Positions 8,552 through 17,481 of a stretch of DNA of 64,000 nucleotides are shown piece by piece; position 1 is the stretch's first letter, and each line of letters starts with the position of its first letter. A program made the position numbers and the translations under genes. The DNA lies in NCBI RefSeq assembly GCF_900156165.1, contig NZ_FTMY01000008.1, positions 124,001 to 188,000 of the forward strand, given 5' to 3'. The stretch comes from Pseudacidovorax sp. RU35E. GTDB lineage: Bacteria > Pseudomonadota > Gammaproteobacteria > Burkholderiales > Burkholderiaceae_C. Below the pieces are notes generated by a model that worked only from the letters and a program-made list of their open reading frames with translations, was not told the DNA's origin and did not search any database.

Positions 8552-9709
8552 ATGAAGCGCATCTGGCTGCTCTTTGCCCAGGCCGTGACCGTTCTGCTCG
8601 CCGGCTATTTCGTCGTTGCCACCCTCAAGCCCGAATGGGTGCGGCGAGGCAGCACCTCTCTGGGCGGGGTGGTTTCGATCATCGAGGCGCCTGCGTCAGC
8701 ACCCGCCGCACCGGCGCCCGGAAGCTTTGCCGCTGCGGCGCAGAAGGCGGCGCCTGCAGTGGTCAGCATCAACACCAGCAAGGCGGCACCCCGGCATCCG
8801 CGCTCCAACGACCCCTGGTTTCGCTTCTTCTTCGGGGATCAGGACAACGAGCAGCCGCAGGTGGGCCTCGGCAGCGGCGTGATCGTGAGTGCGGACGGCT
8901 ACATCTTGACCAACAACCATGTGGTCGAGGGCGCCGACGAGATCGAGGTGACGCTCAACGACGGCCGTCACGCAAGTGGCCGCCTGATCGGCACCGACCC
9001 CGATACCGACCTGGCAGTCATCCGCATCAGCCTGGAGAAGCTGCCGGTGATCGTGCTCGGCAACTCTGACGCATTGCTCGTGGGCGACCAGGTGCTGGCC
9101 ATCGGCAATCCATTTGGCGTCGGACAGACCGTGACCAGCGGCATCGTCTCCGCCCTGGGCCGCAACCAGCTGGGCATCAACACCTTCGAGAACTTCATTC
9201 AGACCGACGCCGCCATCAACCCCGGCAATTCCGGCGGCGCGCTGATCGACACCGAAGGAAACCTGCAGGGCATCAACACAGCAATCTATTCGCGCTCGGG
9301 CGGCAGCATGGGCATCGGCTTCGCCATCCCCGTCTCGACCGCCAAGCAGGTTCTCGAAGGCATCGTGAAGGACGGCCGCGTCACGCGCGGCTGGATCGGC
9401 GTGGAACCCGCCACGCTCACCCCGGAGATGGCCGACACCTTCGGCGTCAAGGCGACGGCCGGCGTGATCATCACCGGCGTCCTGCAGAACGCACCCGCAG
9501 CCCAGGCGGGCATCCGGCCGGGCGATGTCATCACCGGGGTGGGGGACAAGTCCATCGGCAACGTGCAGGAACTGCTGACTGCCGTTGCGGGACTCAAACC
9601 TGGCAGCGCCAGCCGCTTCCAGGTGCAGCGTGGCAACGACAGGATCGAACTCGACGTCACGGCTGGCACGCGGCCGGCCACGCCCGCTCGCCGCCGCCAG
9701 GCCGAGTAG
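8552..9709 (+). CDS. HtrA/DegS-like periplasmic serine protease
   Basis: This 385-residue protein is an S1C-family protease with one PDZ domain. An N-terminal hydrophobic anchor (residues 4-23) holds it at the inner membrane facing the periplasm. The trypsin-like domain (about 60-265) has the catalytic triad H123 (NNHVVEG), D153 (DTDLAVI) and S227 (NPGNSGGAL). The PDZ domain covers about 280-370, and a short basic tail follows. One PDZ plus an anchor is the DegS arrangement rather than DegP. Whether it cleaves an anti-sigma factor, as DegS does, or degrades misfolded proteins is unknown. It converges with tatC; 146 bases separate their stops, with no clear terminator. Confidence 0.9.
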   Translation: MKRIWLLFAQAVTVLLAGYFVVATLKPEWVRRGSTSLGGVVSIIEAPASAPAAPAPGSFAAAAQKAAPAVVSINTSKAAPRHPRSNDPWFRFFFGDQDNEQPQVGLGSGVIVSADGYILTNNHVVEGADEIEVTLNDGRHASGRLIGTDPDTDLAVIRISLEKLPVIVLGNSDALLVGDQVLAIGNPFGVGQTVTSGIVSALGRNQLGINTFENFIQTDAAINPGNSGGALIDTEGNLQGINTAIYSRSGGSMGIGFAIPVSTAKQVLEGIVKDGRVTRGWIGVEPATLTPEMADTFGVKATAGVIITGVLQNAPAAQAGIRPGDVITGVGDKSIGNVQELLTAVAGLKPGSASRFQVQRGNDRIELDVTAGTRPATPARRRQAE

Positions 9710-9855
9710 AAGCCGGCAAAAGGCGACGCGGCCCTTACAGCTCGACCCGCGCTGCACCAAGAGCGGCGGCGCCCCGGTTGAGAGGATCGGACCTTCTGCC
9801 CTGCAGCCGTCGGATCAGCGGACAGTGGCGCGCACGCCGACGCAGAGGGTGGCGC

Positions 9856-10668
9856 CTAATGTCCAGCCGACTTGGTGTCGTCGGCTGCGGCCTCTTCGGG
9901 GGCTCTCGTCGTGTTCGAAAAATAGCGCGCCGCGACGATGCCGATCTCATACAGCAGACACATCGGCACTGCCAGCGCCAGCTGCGAGATGACATCGGGC
10001 GGCGTCACCACCGCTGCCACCACGAACGAAAGCACGATGAAATAGCCGCGGAAACTGCGCAACTTCTCGATCGTCACCATCTGGAACCGCACCAGCAGCA
10101 TCACCACGATCGGCACTTGGAATGCCAGACCGAACGCGATGTACAGCGAGAGGATCGACTCCACGTACGACGAAATATCCGGCGTTGCCGCCACCGATGC
10201 CGGCGTGAAGCGCTGGATGAAGGCGAACATCTTGTCCAGCACGAAAAACTGGACGAACGCAATGCCGGTGTAAGCCAGGAAGCTGCCAAAGATGATCAGC
10301 GGCAGGGCAAAGCGCTTCTCGTGGCTGTAGAGCCCCGGGGCGACGAAGGCCCAGACCTGATACATGAGCCAGGGCAGCGCCAGCAGGACAGCCGCCATGG
10401 CCAACACCTTCAACGGCACGAAGAAGGGCGAGAACACTCCGACCGCGATCAGCTTGGCGTCGGGTGGCATGTGCGCCTTGATCGGCATCGCGATCCAGTC
10501 GATCAAGCCGCCTGGCCCCGGCCAGAACGCCAGCAGCGCACCCGCCACCGCAATACCGTAGATGCAATAGAGAAGCCGGTCGCGCAACTCGGTCAGATGG
10601 GCGACGAAGGGCTGCTCTGTGCCTGCGAGCTCGTCTTCTTTGTTGTTGTGTGAGGGAGAGTCAGCCAT
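9856..10668 (-). CDS. tatC: TatC, core of the twin-arginine translocase
   Basis: TatC is the six-helix inner-membrane protein that recognises twin-arginine signal peptides on folded proteins. The 270-residue product has the conserved FVAHLTELRDRLL near the N-terminus, containing the Glu of the signal-binding site. It has the periplasmic cap region and VVTPPDVISQL before the fifth helix. The C-terminal tail is charged and probably unstructured. It follows tatB by 93 bases in the order tatA-tatB-tatC. Likely cargo encoded in this window includes MsrP and the Rieske protein. Confidence 0.97.
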   Translation of the reverse strand: MADSPSHNNKEDELAGTEQPFVAHLTELRDRLLYCIYGIAVAGALLAFWPGPGGLIDWIAMPIKAHMPPDAKLIAVGVFSPFFVPLKVLAMAAVLLALPWLMYQVWAFVAPGLYSHEKRFALPLIIFGSFLAYTGIAFVQFFVLDKMFAFIQRFTPASVAATPDISSYVESILSLYIAFGLAFQVPIVVMLLVRFQMVTIEKLRSFRGYFIVLSFVVAAVVTPPDVISQLALAVPMCLLYEIGIVAARYFSNTTRAPEEAAADDTKSAGH

Positions 10669-10761
10669 CAGAGGTCACCGCGTGGCCGCGATCGGGCGCA
10701 CAAATGAACGGAAAAGAAAAAAGCTGCGCGCCCGAGTCTCGACGGTTTGCGCTCGCGCGAC

Positions 10762-11223
10762 TCAGCCGCCCGCCCGAGGCCGATGCCGGGCCACTCGCGC
10801 AGCGCCGGACTGTGCGCGGGAGCGGACCTTGTTGCGCGCCTTGTACCAGCTCGGAACCGCGCCCTGCTTCAGACGCCAGTTCTTCTTCGGATGGCGGTAG
10901 ACCGGATAGACCGGAGCTGCTTCGAACGACGTTGCCGGCGTGACGGTGTCGAGGCCCGAGAGGTCGTTGTGCACGTCCTGGGCTCCTTCGCGAATGCTTT
11001 GCTCGACATCACGCGCTGCACCCTCGACGTTGTCCTTCATCTTGCGCAGTTCATCCAGCTCCATGGAGCGATTGACTTCAGCCTTGACGTCATTGACATA
11101 GCGCTGGGCCTTGCCCAGCAGCGTGCCGACCGTGCGCGCGACACGCGGCAACTTCTCGGGGCCGATCACGACCAGTGCGACAGCGCCAATCAGCGCCATC
11201 TTAGAAATGCCCAGATCGATCAC
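10762..11223 (-). CDS. tatB: TatB, twin-arginine translocase subunit
   Basis: TatB pairs with TatC to form the receptor for Tat signal peptides. The 153-residue protein starts [26 protein letters not shown]. This is a short N-terminal membrane helix, then the Gly-Pro hinge and an amphipathic helix. A charged stretch follows, and the Arg-rich tail is probably disordered. The E-K-L-P hinge and the length are typical of TatB and distinguish it from the shorter TatA just upstream (tatA ends 35 bases before). Confidence 0.95.
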   Translation of the reverse strand: MIDLGISKMALIGAVALVVIGPEKLPRVARTVGTLLGKAQRYVNDVKAEVNRSMELDELRKMKDNVEGAARDVEQSIREGAQDVHNDLSGLDTVTPATSFEAAPVYPVYRHPKKNWRLKQGAVPSWYKARNKVRSRAQSGAARVARHRPRAGG

Positions 11224-11258
11224 CGTCGTGCCCCTCGCTCAGGAAATGCTTGCGGCAC

Positions 11259-11501
11259 TCAGGACTTCTGACGCGCCTCGACGTCAATGGTGGACTTGTC
11301 AGCGGAGGGCTGGCCGGTCACTTGCTGCGGCGGCGTACCACCCGCGGCGGGCGCATCGGACGAGCCGTCCTTCATGCCGTCCTTGAAACCCTTGACGGCC
11401 CCGCCGAGATCGGAACCCATGTTCTTCAACTTCTTGGTGCCGAACACCATGACCACGATGAGCAGCACGATCAACCAGTGCCAGATGGAAAACGAACCCA
11501 T
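11259..11501 (-). CDS. tatA: TatA, twin-arginine translocase pore subunit
   Basis: TatA oligomerises to let folded Tat substrates cross the inner membrane. This 80-residue protein has the short N-terminal helix [21 protein letters not shown], the FGTKKL hinge, an amphipathic helix ([15 protein letters not shown]) and a polar tail. It is the first tat gene, 43 bases after hinT. The tat genes therefore appear to sit at the end of a transcription unit beginning at hisI. Confidence 0.96.
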   Translation of the reverse strand: MGSFSIWHWLIVLLIVVMVFGTKKLKNMGSDLGGAVKGFKDGMKDGSSDAPAAGGTPPQQVTGQPSADKSTIDVEARQKS

Positions 11502-11544
11502 GGAAGACTCCTAAGAATGTAGAAATTTTAGACCGGCGACGCGC

Positions 11545-11901
11545 TCAGCCCTTGAGCCAGGGGCGCGGACCGCCCATGACATGGACATGGAGATGGTGCA
11601 CCTCCTGCCCGCCTTCGGCGCCGGTGTTCACGACCACGCGGAAGCCGCCCTCGGGATAGGCGCTGCACCCCTGCTCCAGCGCCAGCCGCGGCGCCAGGGT
11701 CATGATTCGGCCCATCAACGATTCGTCCTCGGGCGTGAGTTGTGCCATCGACGCGATGTGCCGCTTCGGCACGATCAGAAAGTGCACCGGCGCCCATGGC
11801 GCGATGTCGTGGAACGCATACAGGTCGTCGTCTTCGTACACCTTGCGCGAGGGGATCTTCCCCTCGACGATCTTGCAGAAGATGCAGTCGGGATCGGCCA
11901 T
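11545..11901 (-). CDS. hinT: HIT-family nucleotide hydrolase (HinT-like)
   Basis: The 118-residue protein is a histidine-triad hydrolase of the HinT branch, which cleaves phosphoramidates such as lysyl- or alanyl-AMP adducts. The N-terminus DCIFCKIVEGKIPS and the catalytic triad HHLHVHVMGG are both complete, and the C-terminus ends in the typical WLKG. It stands between the membrane-protein gene and tatA. This hisE-hinT-tat order is common in betaproteobacteria. Confidence 0.95.
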   Translation of the reverse strand: MADPDCIFCKIVEGKIPSRKVYEDDDLYAFHDIAPWAPVHFLIVPKRHIASMAQLTPEDESLMGRIMTLAPRLALEQGCSAYPEGGFRVVVNTGAEGGQEVHHLHVHVMGGPRPWLKG

Positions 11902-11946
11902 TCGGTGTTGTCTCGGAGGTCGGGAAATTCAGGGTGCTGACGCAGA

Positions 11947-12336
11947 TCAGACCGCAGCGCCAGTGTCCATGGGGCGGCCGGCATTCATCCTGACCATGCC
12001 TTTGACGATGCGATACAGGAACCACAGGGAGATCAGGCTCCACGCGATCCACCCTGGAACGACAAACAGCAGCCAGAGCCAGGAAGTCAGGACATAGAGC
12101 AGGCCGGCCCAAAGCACGGAACGAATGCGCCAACCGAAGTGTGACGCCTGCCAGGTGCCCGCAGCATCATCGCGCTTGACGAAGTCGATCAGCAGGGCAA
12201 TGAGCAACAGCAGCACCGACACCTGGGCGCCCGGCACGACCGCAGCAATGGCGACGATGAGGTGCAGCACATAGCTCACCCAACCGACAGCGCGCAGCGA
12301 ATCGCTGCTTCCTACTTCGATGATGTCCTTGTTCAT
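11947..12336 (-). CDS. DUF4870-like small membrane protein
   Basis: This 129-residue protein has three or four hydrophobic segments (roughly 18-50, 70-92 and 95-112). The motif SHFGWRIRSVLW, followed by WFLYRIVKGMVRMNAGRPM, resembles DUF4870/Tic20-like membrane proteins. Those are often found between hisE and hinT in Burkholderiales. No enzymatic residues are visible and the function is unknown. It lies 44 bases after hisE and 45 bases before hinT on the same strand, so it is probably co-transcribed. Confidence 0.8.
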   Translation of the reverse strand: MNKDIIEVGSSDSLRAVGWVSYVLHLIVAIAAVVPGAQVSVLLLLIALLIDFVKRDDAAGTWQASHFGWRIRSVLWAGLLYVLTSWLWLLFVVPGWIAWSLISLWFLYRIVKGMVRMNAGRPMDTGAAV

Positions 12337-12380
12337 TGCATCCTCCTGCTGGATTCAGAGGCACCCGAACTCCCGGGGCG

Positions 12381-12788
12381 TCAATCGCCTGCCGCGTCGC
12401 GGGCCTCAGCCTTGCGCAGGGCCTTCTCCTCGATGCCGCTCATTCCTTCGCGGCGCGCGAGTTCAACCGCCACATCACCGGGGGAAAGCCCGTAATGCGC
12501 AAGGGCGACCATGCAGTGGAACCACAGGTCAGCAACTTCGTTCACTATTTTTTCGCGCGCGCCACCGTGGTCGGCATCCTTGCACGCCATGACCACTTCG
12601 GTCGCCTCCTCTCCGATCTTCTTGAGGAAGCCATCCGGCCCCTTCTGGAGAAGCCGGGCCACATAGCTGCGGGTGGGGTCTCCACCCTCGGCAGGTCGTC
12701 GGCTCTCTATCACGGCCGCGAGACGGGCGAAGGTGTCGGAAGTGGAGGCGATCTCAGTCACAGCAAAGGAATGGGAGGGGGTCGTCAC
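12381..12788 (-). CDS. hisE: HisE, phosphoribosyl-ATP pyrophosphatase
   Basis: HisE removes pyrophosphate from phosphoribosyl-ATP, step 2 of histidine synthesis. The 135-residue product has the family motifs [27 protein letters not shown] and [14 protein letters not shown], with metal-binding Glu and Asp residues. I chose a GTG start at 12788 because GTGA overlaps the hisI stop by 4 bases, indicating translational coupling. The frame upstream has no family similarity. HisE is a separate protein here, not fused to HisI. Confidence 0.93.
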   Translation of the reverse strand: MTTPSHSFAVTEIASTSDTFARLAAVIESRRPAEGGDPTRSYVARLLQKGPDGFLKKIGEEATEVVMACKDADHGGAREKIVNEVADLWFHCMVALAHYGLSPGDVAVELARREGMSGIEEKALRKAEARDAAGD

Positions 12789-13177
12789 TTGTAGATGGAA
12801 GATGGATCCTTGAGCACGGGGTCGACCGCTACCCAGCGCCCATCGGCATAGGTCTGAAAGAAGCAGCTGTGGCGGCCGGTGTGACACGCGATGCCGGGAT
12901 CGTGGCCCTGCTGCGTGACGACCAGAAGAATCACATCATTGTCACAGTCAAGACGGACCTCATGGACCAGCTGCACATGACCTGATTCCTCGCCCTTGAA
13001 CCAGAGTTTTCCGCGGGAGCGGCTGAAATACACCGCGCACCCCGTCTCGATCGTCTTTGCCAGCGCGTCCCGGTTCATCCAGGCGAACATCAACACGTCG
13101 TTGCTGCCTCGCTCCTGCGCGATCACCGGAACGAGCCCGGCGGCGTCCCATCTCACTTCGTCCAACCAAGTTGTCAT
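12785..13177 (-). CDS. hisI: HisI, phosphoribosyl-AMP cyclohydrolase
   Basis: HisI opens the purine ring of phosphoribosyl-AMP, step 3 of histidine synthesis, and uses zinc and magnesium. The 130-residue protein shows [35 protein letters not shown], and the metal-ligand region [13 protein letters not shown] with C-H-T-G-R-H-S-C. The start at 13177 ([11 protein letters not shown]) fits the family better than an in-frame ATG nine codons earlier. It is the first gene of the hisI-hisE-hinT-tatABC run. Its usual upstream neighbour, hisF, is now 8.4 kb away. Confidence 0.95.
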   Translation of the reverse strand: MTTWLDEVRWDAAGLVPVIAQERGSNDVLMFAWMNRDALAKTIETGCAVYFSRSRGKLWFKGEESGHVQLVHEVRLDCDNDVILLVVTQQGHDPGIACHTGRHSCFFQTYADGRWVAVDPVLKDPSSIYK

Positions 13178-13303
13178 TGGCGGATTGTTACTCAGCCGGC
13201 GCACGAGAAAAATGTTGCGTTATTGTGGGCCGCCATTAAACTCAACGCCAATTGGTCTCGCGCCGGGTGTTCTGGCTGGGCCGCAGGTTTCAAGGGGAAC
13301 TTC

Positions 13304-13585
13304 ATGAACTTTGCTCGTCTCGTCTCTTCGGTCGCCGCGGCGGCTCTCGTTTCTGCCCCGCTGATGGCGGGTGCCCAGACCGCTCCTGCGGCCACTGCTG
13401 GCGGCGGCGCTGGTGGCACGGCCGCTACGACCGCTGGCATCGCTGGCGTGAGCGCAGGCGTCGTGGCAGCAGGTGTGCTGGGTATCGTGGTGGTCGGCGC
13501 CGCTGTCAGCGGCGGCGGCGGTGGCAACGACGGCAACGTGCTGTTGCCCGGCACCGGAACCACTGGCACGACCGGCACTCGGTGA
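13304..13585 (+). CDS. gfcA: GfcA/YjbE-like small secreted protein
   Basis: This 93-residue protein has a Sec signal peptide (residues 1-25, ending LMAGAQ). It then has an Ala/Gly/Thr-rich region, a hydrophobic Gly-Val segment (VAAGVLGIVVVGAAVSGGGGG), an N-D pair, and the tail GTGTTGTTGTR. Overall it resembles E. coli GfcA (YmcD) and YjbE as I remember them: both are small exported proteins with a hydrophobic glycine stretch and a Thr-rich tail. Composition is biased, so similarity is weak evidence alone; its place ahead of gfcB-like and gfcC/D-like genes supports the call. The start at 13304 has AAGGGGAA 5 bases upstream. Its role in capsule or exopolysaccharide secretion is unknown. Confidence 0.7.
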   Translation: MNFARLVSSVAAAALVSAPLMAGAQTAPAATAGGGAGGTAATTAGIAGVSAGVVAAGVLGIVVVGAAVSGGGGGNDGNVLLPGTGTTGTTGTR

Positions 13586-13595
13586 GTTTGCGCAT

Positions 13596-13628
13596 CCTCC
13601 CCGGCGGGGGGGTGCGAAGCGACGCTTC
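13596..13628. repeat. Two GC-rich hairpins between gfcA and gfcB
   Basis: The 56 bases between the gfcA stop and the gfcB start contain a C-rich/G-rich stem (13596-13602 with 13606-13612, one wobble) and a second stem, GAAGCG-A-CGCTTC (13616-13628). Neither has a following T-run, so they could be a transcript-stabilising or attenuating element rather than a terminator. Confidence 0.45.
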
Positions 13629-13641
13629 AAAGCGGCCTTTG

Positions 13642-14355
13642 ATGTTGAATCTCAGGTCGCTTTGTTGCGTCATGACGACGCTCTTTCTTGCCGCATGCAG
13701 CACAGGAACAGGGAGCGGAGCCACCTACGACACGACCCGCTACCTCTTTGAGCGTGTTGCCGGCCGCACCACTGAGTCCGCGCGGGTGTTCAACCCTGCG
13801 TATAACTACCTCCGCGTGACGTACGAAAACGCGGAAGCCTACATGGTGCTCGGCTATGTGGACTCGATTCAGGGGGGGCCTGTAGAGGTCTGGTACAGCG
13901 GCAAGCGTGAGGTGATTCGCCTGGGCAATGGCCGCATCCTCGGAACCTCCGGCCTCCCCTCGGACTGGCGCGAAGTCCGGATTCAAGATGCACCCTCATG
14001 GGACGCCTTGCTCCGTAGCGGCGAAGTGACCCAGTACCGTCGATTGCGCGATGTGATGCCCGGGTACCATTTCGGCATTGAGGAACAGGTCAAGGTCGTT
14101 CGACTGTCCTCCTACAACCCCTTGGCGCTGAAGGGTCGGTCCCCGGACAGCCTTGCATGGTTCGAGGAACGGGATGTCGCTCGCACCGCGGGAGTTGCCG
14201 CCTTGCCCCCCGCCAGATTCGGCGTCGCCCGTGACGCGAATGGCCTCGCGTCTGTTGTTTATTCTGAACAGTGTCTGAGCCCCGACGTGTGCTACACCTT
14301 CGAACGCTGGAAGGCGCCTACTGCGACCGCACCGTCCACGGCGGCCGGCTCATGA
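13642..14355 (+). CDS. gfcB: GfcB/YjbF-family outer-membrane lipoprotein
   Basis: The 237-residue protein starts with a lipoprotein signal, lipobox FLAAC with C19 as the acylated residue. A YjbF/GfcB-type domain follows. Family-like segments include YAYMVLGYVD, EVWYSGKREVIRLGNGRILGTSGL, WREVRI and the late VYSEQCLSPDVCYTFERW. In E. coli, gfcB belongs to the group 4 capsule operon and yjbF to an exopolysaccharide operon. The start at 13642 gives a proper signal sequence, although no ribosome-binding site is clear. Its ATGA stop overlaps the next gene by 4 bases, so the two are translationally coupled. Confidence 0.85.
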   Translation: MLNLRSLCCVMTTLFLAACSTGTGSGATYDTTRYLFERVAGRTTESARVFNPAYNYLRVTYENAEAYMVLGYVDSIQGGPVEVWYSGKREVIRLGNGRILGTSGLPSDWREVRIQDAPSWDALLRSGEVTQYRRLRDVMPGYHFGIEEQVKVVRLSSYNPLALKGRSPDSLAWFEERDVARTAGVAALPPARFGVARDANGLASVVYSEQCLSPDVCYTFERWKAPTATAPSTAAGS

Positions 14356-17300
14356 ATCTTCACTCCTGCGCCTTCCGTCTCCGCCCCCTCACCTCTCGCC
14401 TTGCTGCCATGCTTGCCCTGGGATGGGTGGGATACGCAGTGGCGCAACCTTTGACTGACCCTTCAGGCGACGCATCGCCTGCGCCCGTCGAGGGCGAACG
14501 GCTCAGCCAGTGGCTGCTTCAGCGTTCCACGGCACCGGCTGATCCTGGCCTTGCCTGGCTGGTGCCGCAGGAAAAACTGCCTCAGCAGTATCTTCGCAAT
14601 GTATTGCTGATCCATCTGGAGCGTTCTGCAGCCCAACGCTCTGGCGCTGATCGGGCAATTCGCGTGCGCCTGCTGTCGTGGCTGCACGGTCTACCCGCGA
14701 CCGGACGCGTTGCCCTTGGCAACGTCGATCCGCGATGGCTGGAGGTGAACCCTGGCCAGGATCCGATCGCCGGCGACAGGACGCGGTTCGTTCTGCCTGG
14801 TGCTGCCGCCAGGGACGTCGTTGTGGTGCAACCGGATGGCAGCTTGTGCCACGTCCCCCATGAAGGCGGGCGCTGGATCGGTGACTACCTTCGAGCCTGC
14901 GGCGCACTGGAAGGCGTGGATTGGGCCTGGATCGCGCAGCCGGACGGCCGGACTGCACGGACGGGCGTGGCGCTCTGGAACCGCACGGAGGGGGTGGAGC
15001 CCGTGCCTGGCGCCTGGATCTGGGCGCCCCCGCGTGCCATGGACGACCTGGTGGCCGCGTCGGAAGGTCTGATCCGCTTCCTGGCCACGCAAGGAGCGGC
15101 ACCACCCGCGCCCCCCGACCTGGCTGCGACAGCAGCGGGAATTCGCGAGCCTCGACCCGACCGGCTCCCCCTGTTCGCCACCAACGGCATGCTGCCTCTC
15201 GTCGCAGCAAAGCCGCCTCGTCCGCTGGACATCAGTGCCAACGATTGGGGCGAAATCGGGCTTCTGCAGACGCCCACGGCACGCATGAGCCCGGCCGGCG
15301 AAATACGCGCGTCCTACAGCTCGGTGTGGCCCTACAGCCGCGTGAACGTCATGTTCCAACCCTTCGAATGGATGGAGGCTGGCTTTCGTTACACCAGCAT
15401 CTCCAACCGCGACTATGGTCCGCAGTTCACGAACCAGAGCTTCAAAGACAAGAGCATCGACGTCAAGTTCAAGCTGCTGCGCGAATCCACCTACTGGCCC
15501 GAGTTGGCGCTCGGCTTCCGCGACATTGGTGGCACCGGCCTGTTTTCGAGCGAGTACTTCGTGGCCAACAAGCGGTTTGGCGACTTCGACCTGAGTCTTG
15601 GCATCGGCTGGGGTTACATGGGCGCCAGTGGCAACATCAGCAATCCCTTCCGGCTGCTGGGAAGCCGCTTTGCCACGCGCCCCACATCGGACAGCACGGG
15701 CAACGCCAACTTCAGTAGCTACTTCCGTGGCCCTGCGGCGCTGTTCGGCGGCATCCAATGGAGAACGCCCTGGGATCCTCTGACGCTGAAGATCGAATTC
15801 GACGGCAACAATTACCAGAACGAGCCGCTCGCCAATCCCCTGCCCCGACGCTCGCCCATCAACGTGGGACTGGCTTACCGGCTCACCCCGGGTGTCACTT
15901 TGTCCGCCGGCGTGGAGCGCGGTGAAAAATTCATGGTGGGCTTCACGGTGGGCGGCAATCTGTCCACTGCCCAGATGCCGAAGCTGTTGGATCCCCCGCA
16001 GCCCAACTTCATCCCCGACGCCCCATCGACGCCGCCCGGGTGGCGCGACACCGCCGCCCAGATCGAAATGCAGACCGGCTGGCGCGTGCTGCGCATCGCT
16101 CCCAAAGACGATGTGCTTCATCTGTGGGTGACCGGCGCCAACACGGTCTACCGGACGACACGGACCGAACGCGCGGTCGCCGTGCTGCATGCGACGGCGC
16201 CTGCCGAAATTCGCTCATTCGTGATCCATTACGAGGAACATGGCCTGCCGCTGCATGCGCAGGCCTTCGTTCGCGACGAGTGGGTGCGCGCCAGAGCCCA
16301 GCCCTTGCCGCCCCACTTGGCTCGTGACGTGACGCGCAGCGACTATGCGCCCAATGATGTGGCGGAGGCCGACCTGCCGCCCGTGACGGCCGCGCCACCG
16401 GGCACAGTGACCGCCACTTCCGCGCCTGCAGCCGCTCCCGCCAGTGCGGACGAGGCGCGCGCCCCTTGGCGACGCCAGCCCGACACATTCGATTTCGGTT
16501 TTTCGCCGAACTTCAATCAGATCATCGGCGGTCCGAACAATTTCGCGCTGGTCGAACTCGGCATGAAGGCGAACGCCCAGTACAACATCAGCCGGCAGAC
16601 GTGGCTGCAGGGGCAGGTCAATCTGCGGCTGGCCGACAATTACGGCAGCTTCACCTATGACGCGCCCAGCGGCCTGCCACGAGTTCGGACGGATCAGCGC
16701 CTCTATCTCACGACCAGTCGGGTCACGATTCCCAACCTGCAGCTCACCCACGTCGGCCAGCTCACGGAGAACCAGTTCTACAGTGTGTACGGCGGCTACC
16801 TCGAGCCGATGTTCGCGGGCGTGGGCGCCGAATGGCTGTACCGCCCGTGGGGCAGCAGCGTGGCGTTCGGCATCGACGTCAACCATGTGCGCCAGCGCGA
16901 GTATTCGCAGCATTTCGCACTGCGCGATTACCAAGTGAACACCGGCCACGCGTCGCTGTACTGGAACACCGGCTGGAACGGCGTGCTGGTGCGCGTCAGT
17001 GCCGGGCAGTATCTGGCAGGGGACCGCGGAGTGTCGGTCGACGTTGCGCGACGCTTCGACAACGGCCTCACCGTGGGCGCCTATGCCACCAAGACCAACG
17101 TATCGTCGGCACAGTTCGGCGAGGGCAGTTTCGACAAGGGCATCTACCTGTCCATCCCGCTCGACGCGCTGCTTCCACGGTCCAGCCGCTCGCTGATCGG
17201 CTTCAACTGGTCTCCACTGACGCGGGACGGTGGTGCCCGACTGGGCCGCGCCGTGTCGCTCTACGACATGACCTACATCCGCGATCCCGAGGCCTTCCGC

Positions 17301-17369
17301 TTCGGGCCTCCGCCGGATGGCAAGCCCCGGGCGGGTGACAACATTCTGGACTTCGACGCCAAACGATGA
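14352..17369 (+). CDS. Fused GfcC-like / YjbH (GfcD)-like polysaccharide export protein
   Basis: This 1005-residue protein joins two functions that E. coli encodes separately. Residues 1-31 form a signal peptide (cleavage after AVA). Residues about 33-260 look like GfcC/YjbG, the periplasmic capsule protein: GRWIGDYLRACGALEG, DWAWIAQPDG, ALWNRTEG and EPVPGAWIWAPP. From about residue 300 the sequence is YjbH/GfcD-like: EIGLLQTPTARMSPAGEIR, YSRVNVMFQPFEWMEAGFRYT, then long alternating beta-strand patterns to the C-terminus, as expected for an outer-membrane beta-barrel. A Pro/Ala-rich linker separates the halves. The start at 14352 overlaps gfcB by 4 bases. It probably acts with GfcB and GfcE in moving polymer across the outer membrane. 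Confidence 0.85.
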   Translation: MNLHSCAFRLRPLTSRLAAMLALGWVGYAVAQPLTDPSGDASPAPVEGERLSQWLLQRSTAPADPGLAWLVPQEKLPQQYLRNVLLIHLERSAAQRSGADRAIRVRLLSWLHGLPATGRVALGNVDPRWLEVNPGQDPIAGDRTRFVLPGAAARDVVVVQPDGSLCHVPHEGGRWIGDYLRACGALEGVDWAWIAQPDGRTARTGVALWNRTEGVEPVPGAWIWAPPRAMDDLVAASEGLIRFLATQGAAPPAPPDLAATAAGIREPRPDRLPLFATNGMLPLVAAKPPRPLDISANDWGEIGLLQTPTARMSPAGEIRASYSSVWPYSRVNVMFQPFEWMEAGFRYTSISNRDYGPQFTNQSFKDKSIDVKFKLLRESTYWPELALGFRDIGGTGLFSSEYFVANKRFGDFDLSLGIGWGYMGASGNISNPFRLLGSRFATRPTSDSTGNANFSSYFRGPAALFGGIQWRTPWDPLTLKIEFDGNNYQNEPLANPLPRRSPINVGLAYRLTPGVTLSAGVERGEKFMVGFTVGGNLSTAQMPKLLDPPQPNFIPDAPSTPPGWRDTAAQIEMQTGWRVLRIAPKDDVLHLWVTGANTVYRTTRTERAVAVLHATAPAEIRSFVIHYEEHGLPLHAQAFVRDEWVRARAQPLPPHLARDVTRSDYAPNDVAEADLPPVTAAPPGTVTATSAPAAAPASADEARAPWRRQPDTFDFGFSPNFNQIIGGPNNFALVELGMKANAQYNISRQTWLQGQVNLRLADNYGSFTYDAPSGLPRVRTDQRLYLTTSRVTIPNLQLTHVGQLTENQFYSVYGGYLEPMFAGVGAEWLYRPWGSSVAFGIDVNHVRQREYSQHFALRDYQVNTGHASLYWNTGWNGVLVRVSAGQYLAGDRGVSVDVARRFDNGLTVGAYATKTNVSSAQFGEGSFDKGIYLSIPLDALLPRSSRSLIGFNWSPLTRDGGARLGRAVSLYDMTYIRDPEAFRFGPPPDGKPRAGDNILDFDAKR

Positions 17370-17481
17370 GCGCCGTCCGCCCAGTTAGCATCCAGGGTTT
17401 GTCCCGGCACGTATCCGCTTCTGCAGCATGGCACCGAAAGGCCTCGCTGCAGTCGAACGGCCCTTTTCTCCCTGCCCCTGA

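Noticed and set aside
13185-13213. A promoter for gfcA (TTGTTA and AAAAAT, 17 apart)
   Set aside because: The -10 match is poor and the site overlaps the hisI upstream region, so I cannot support it beyond chance.
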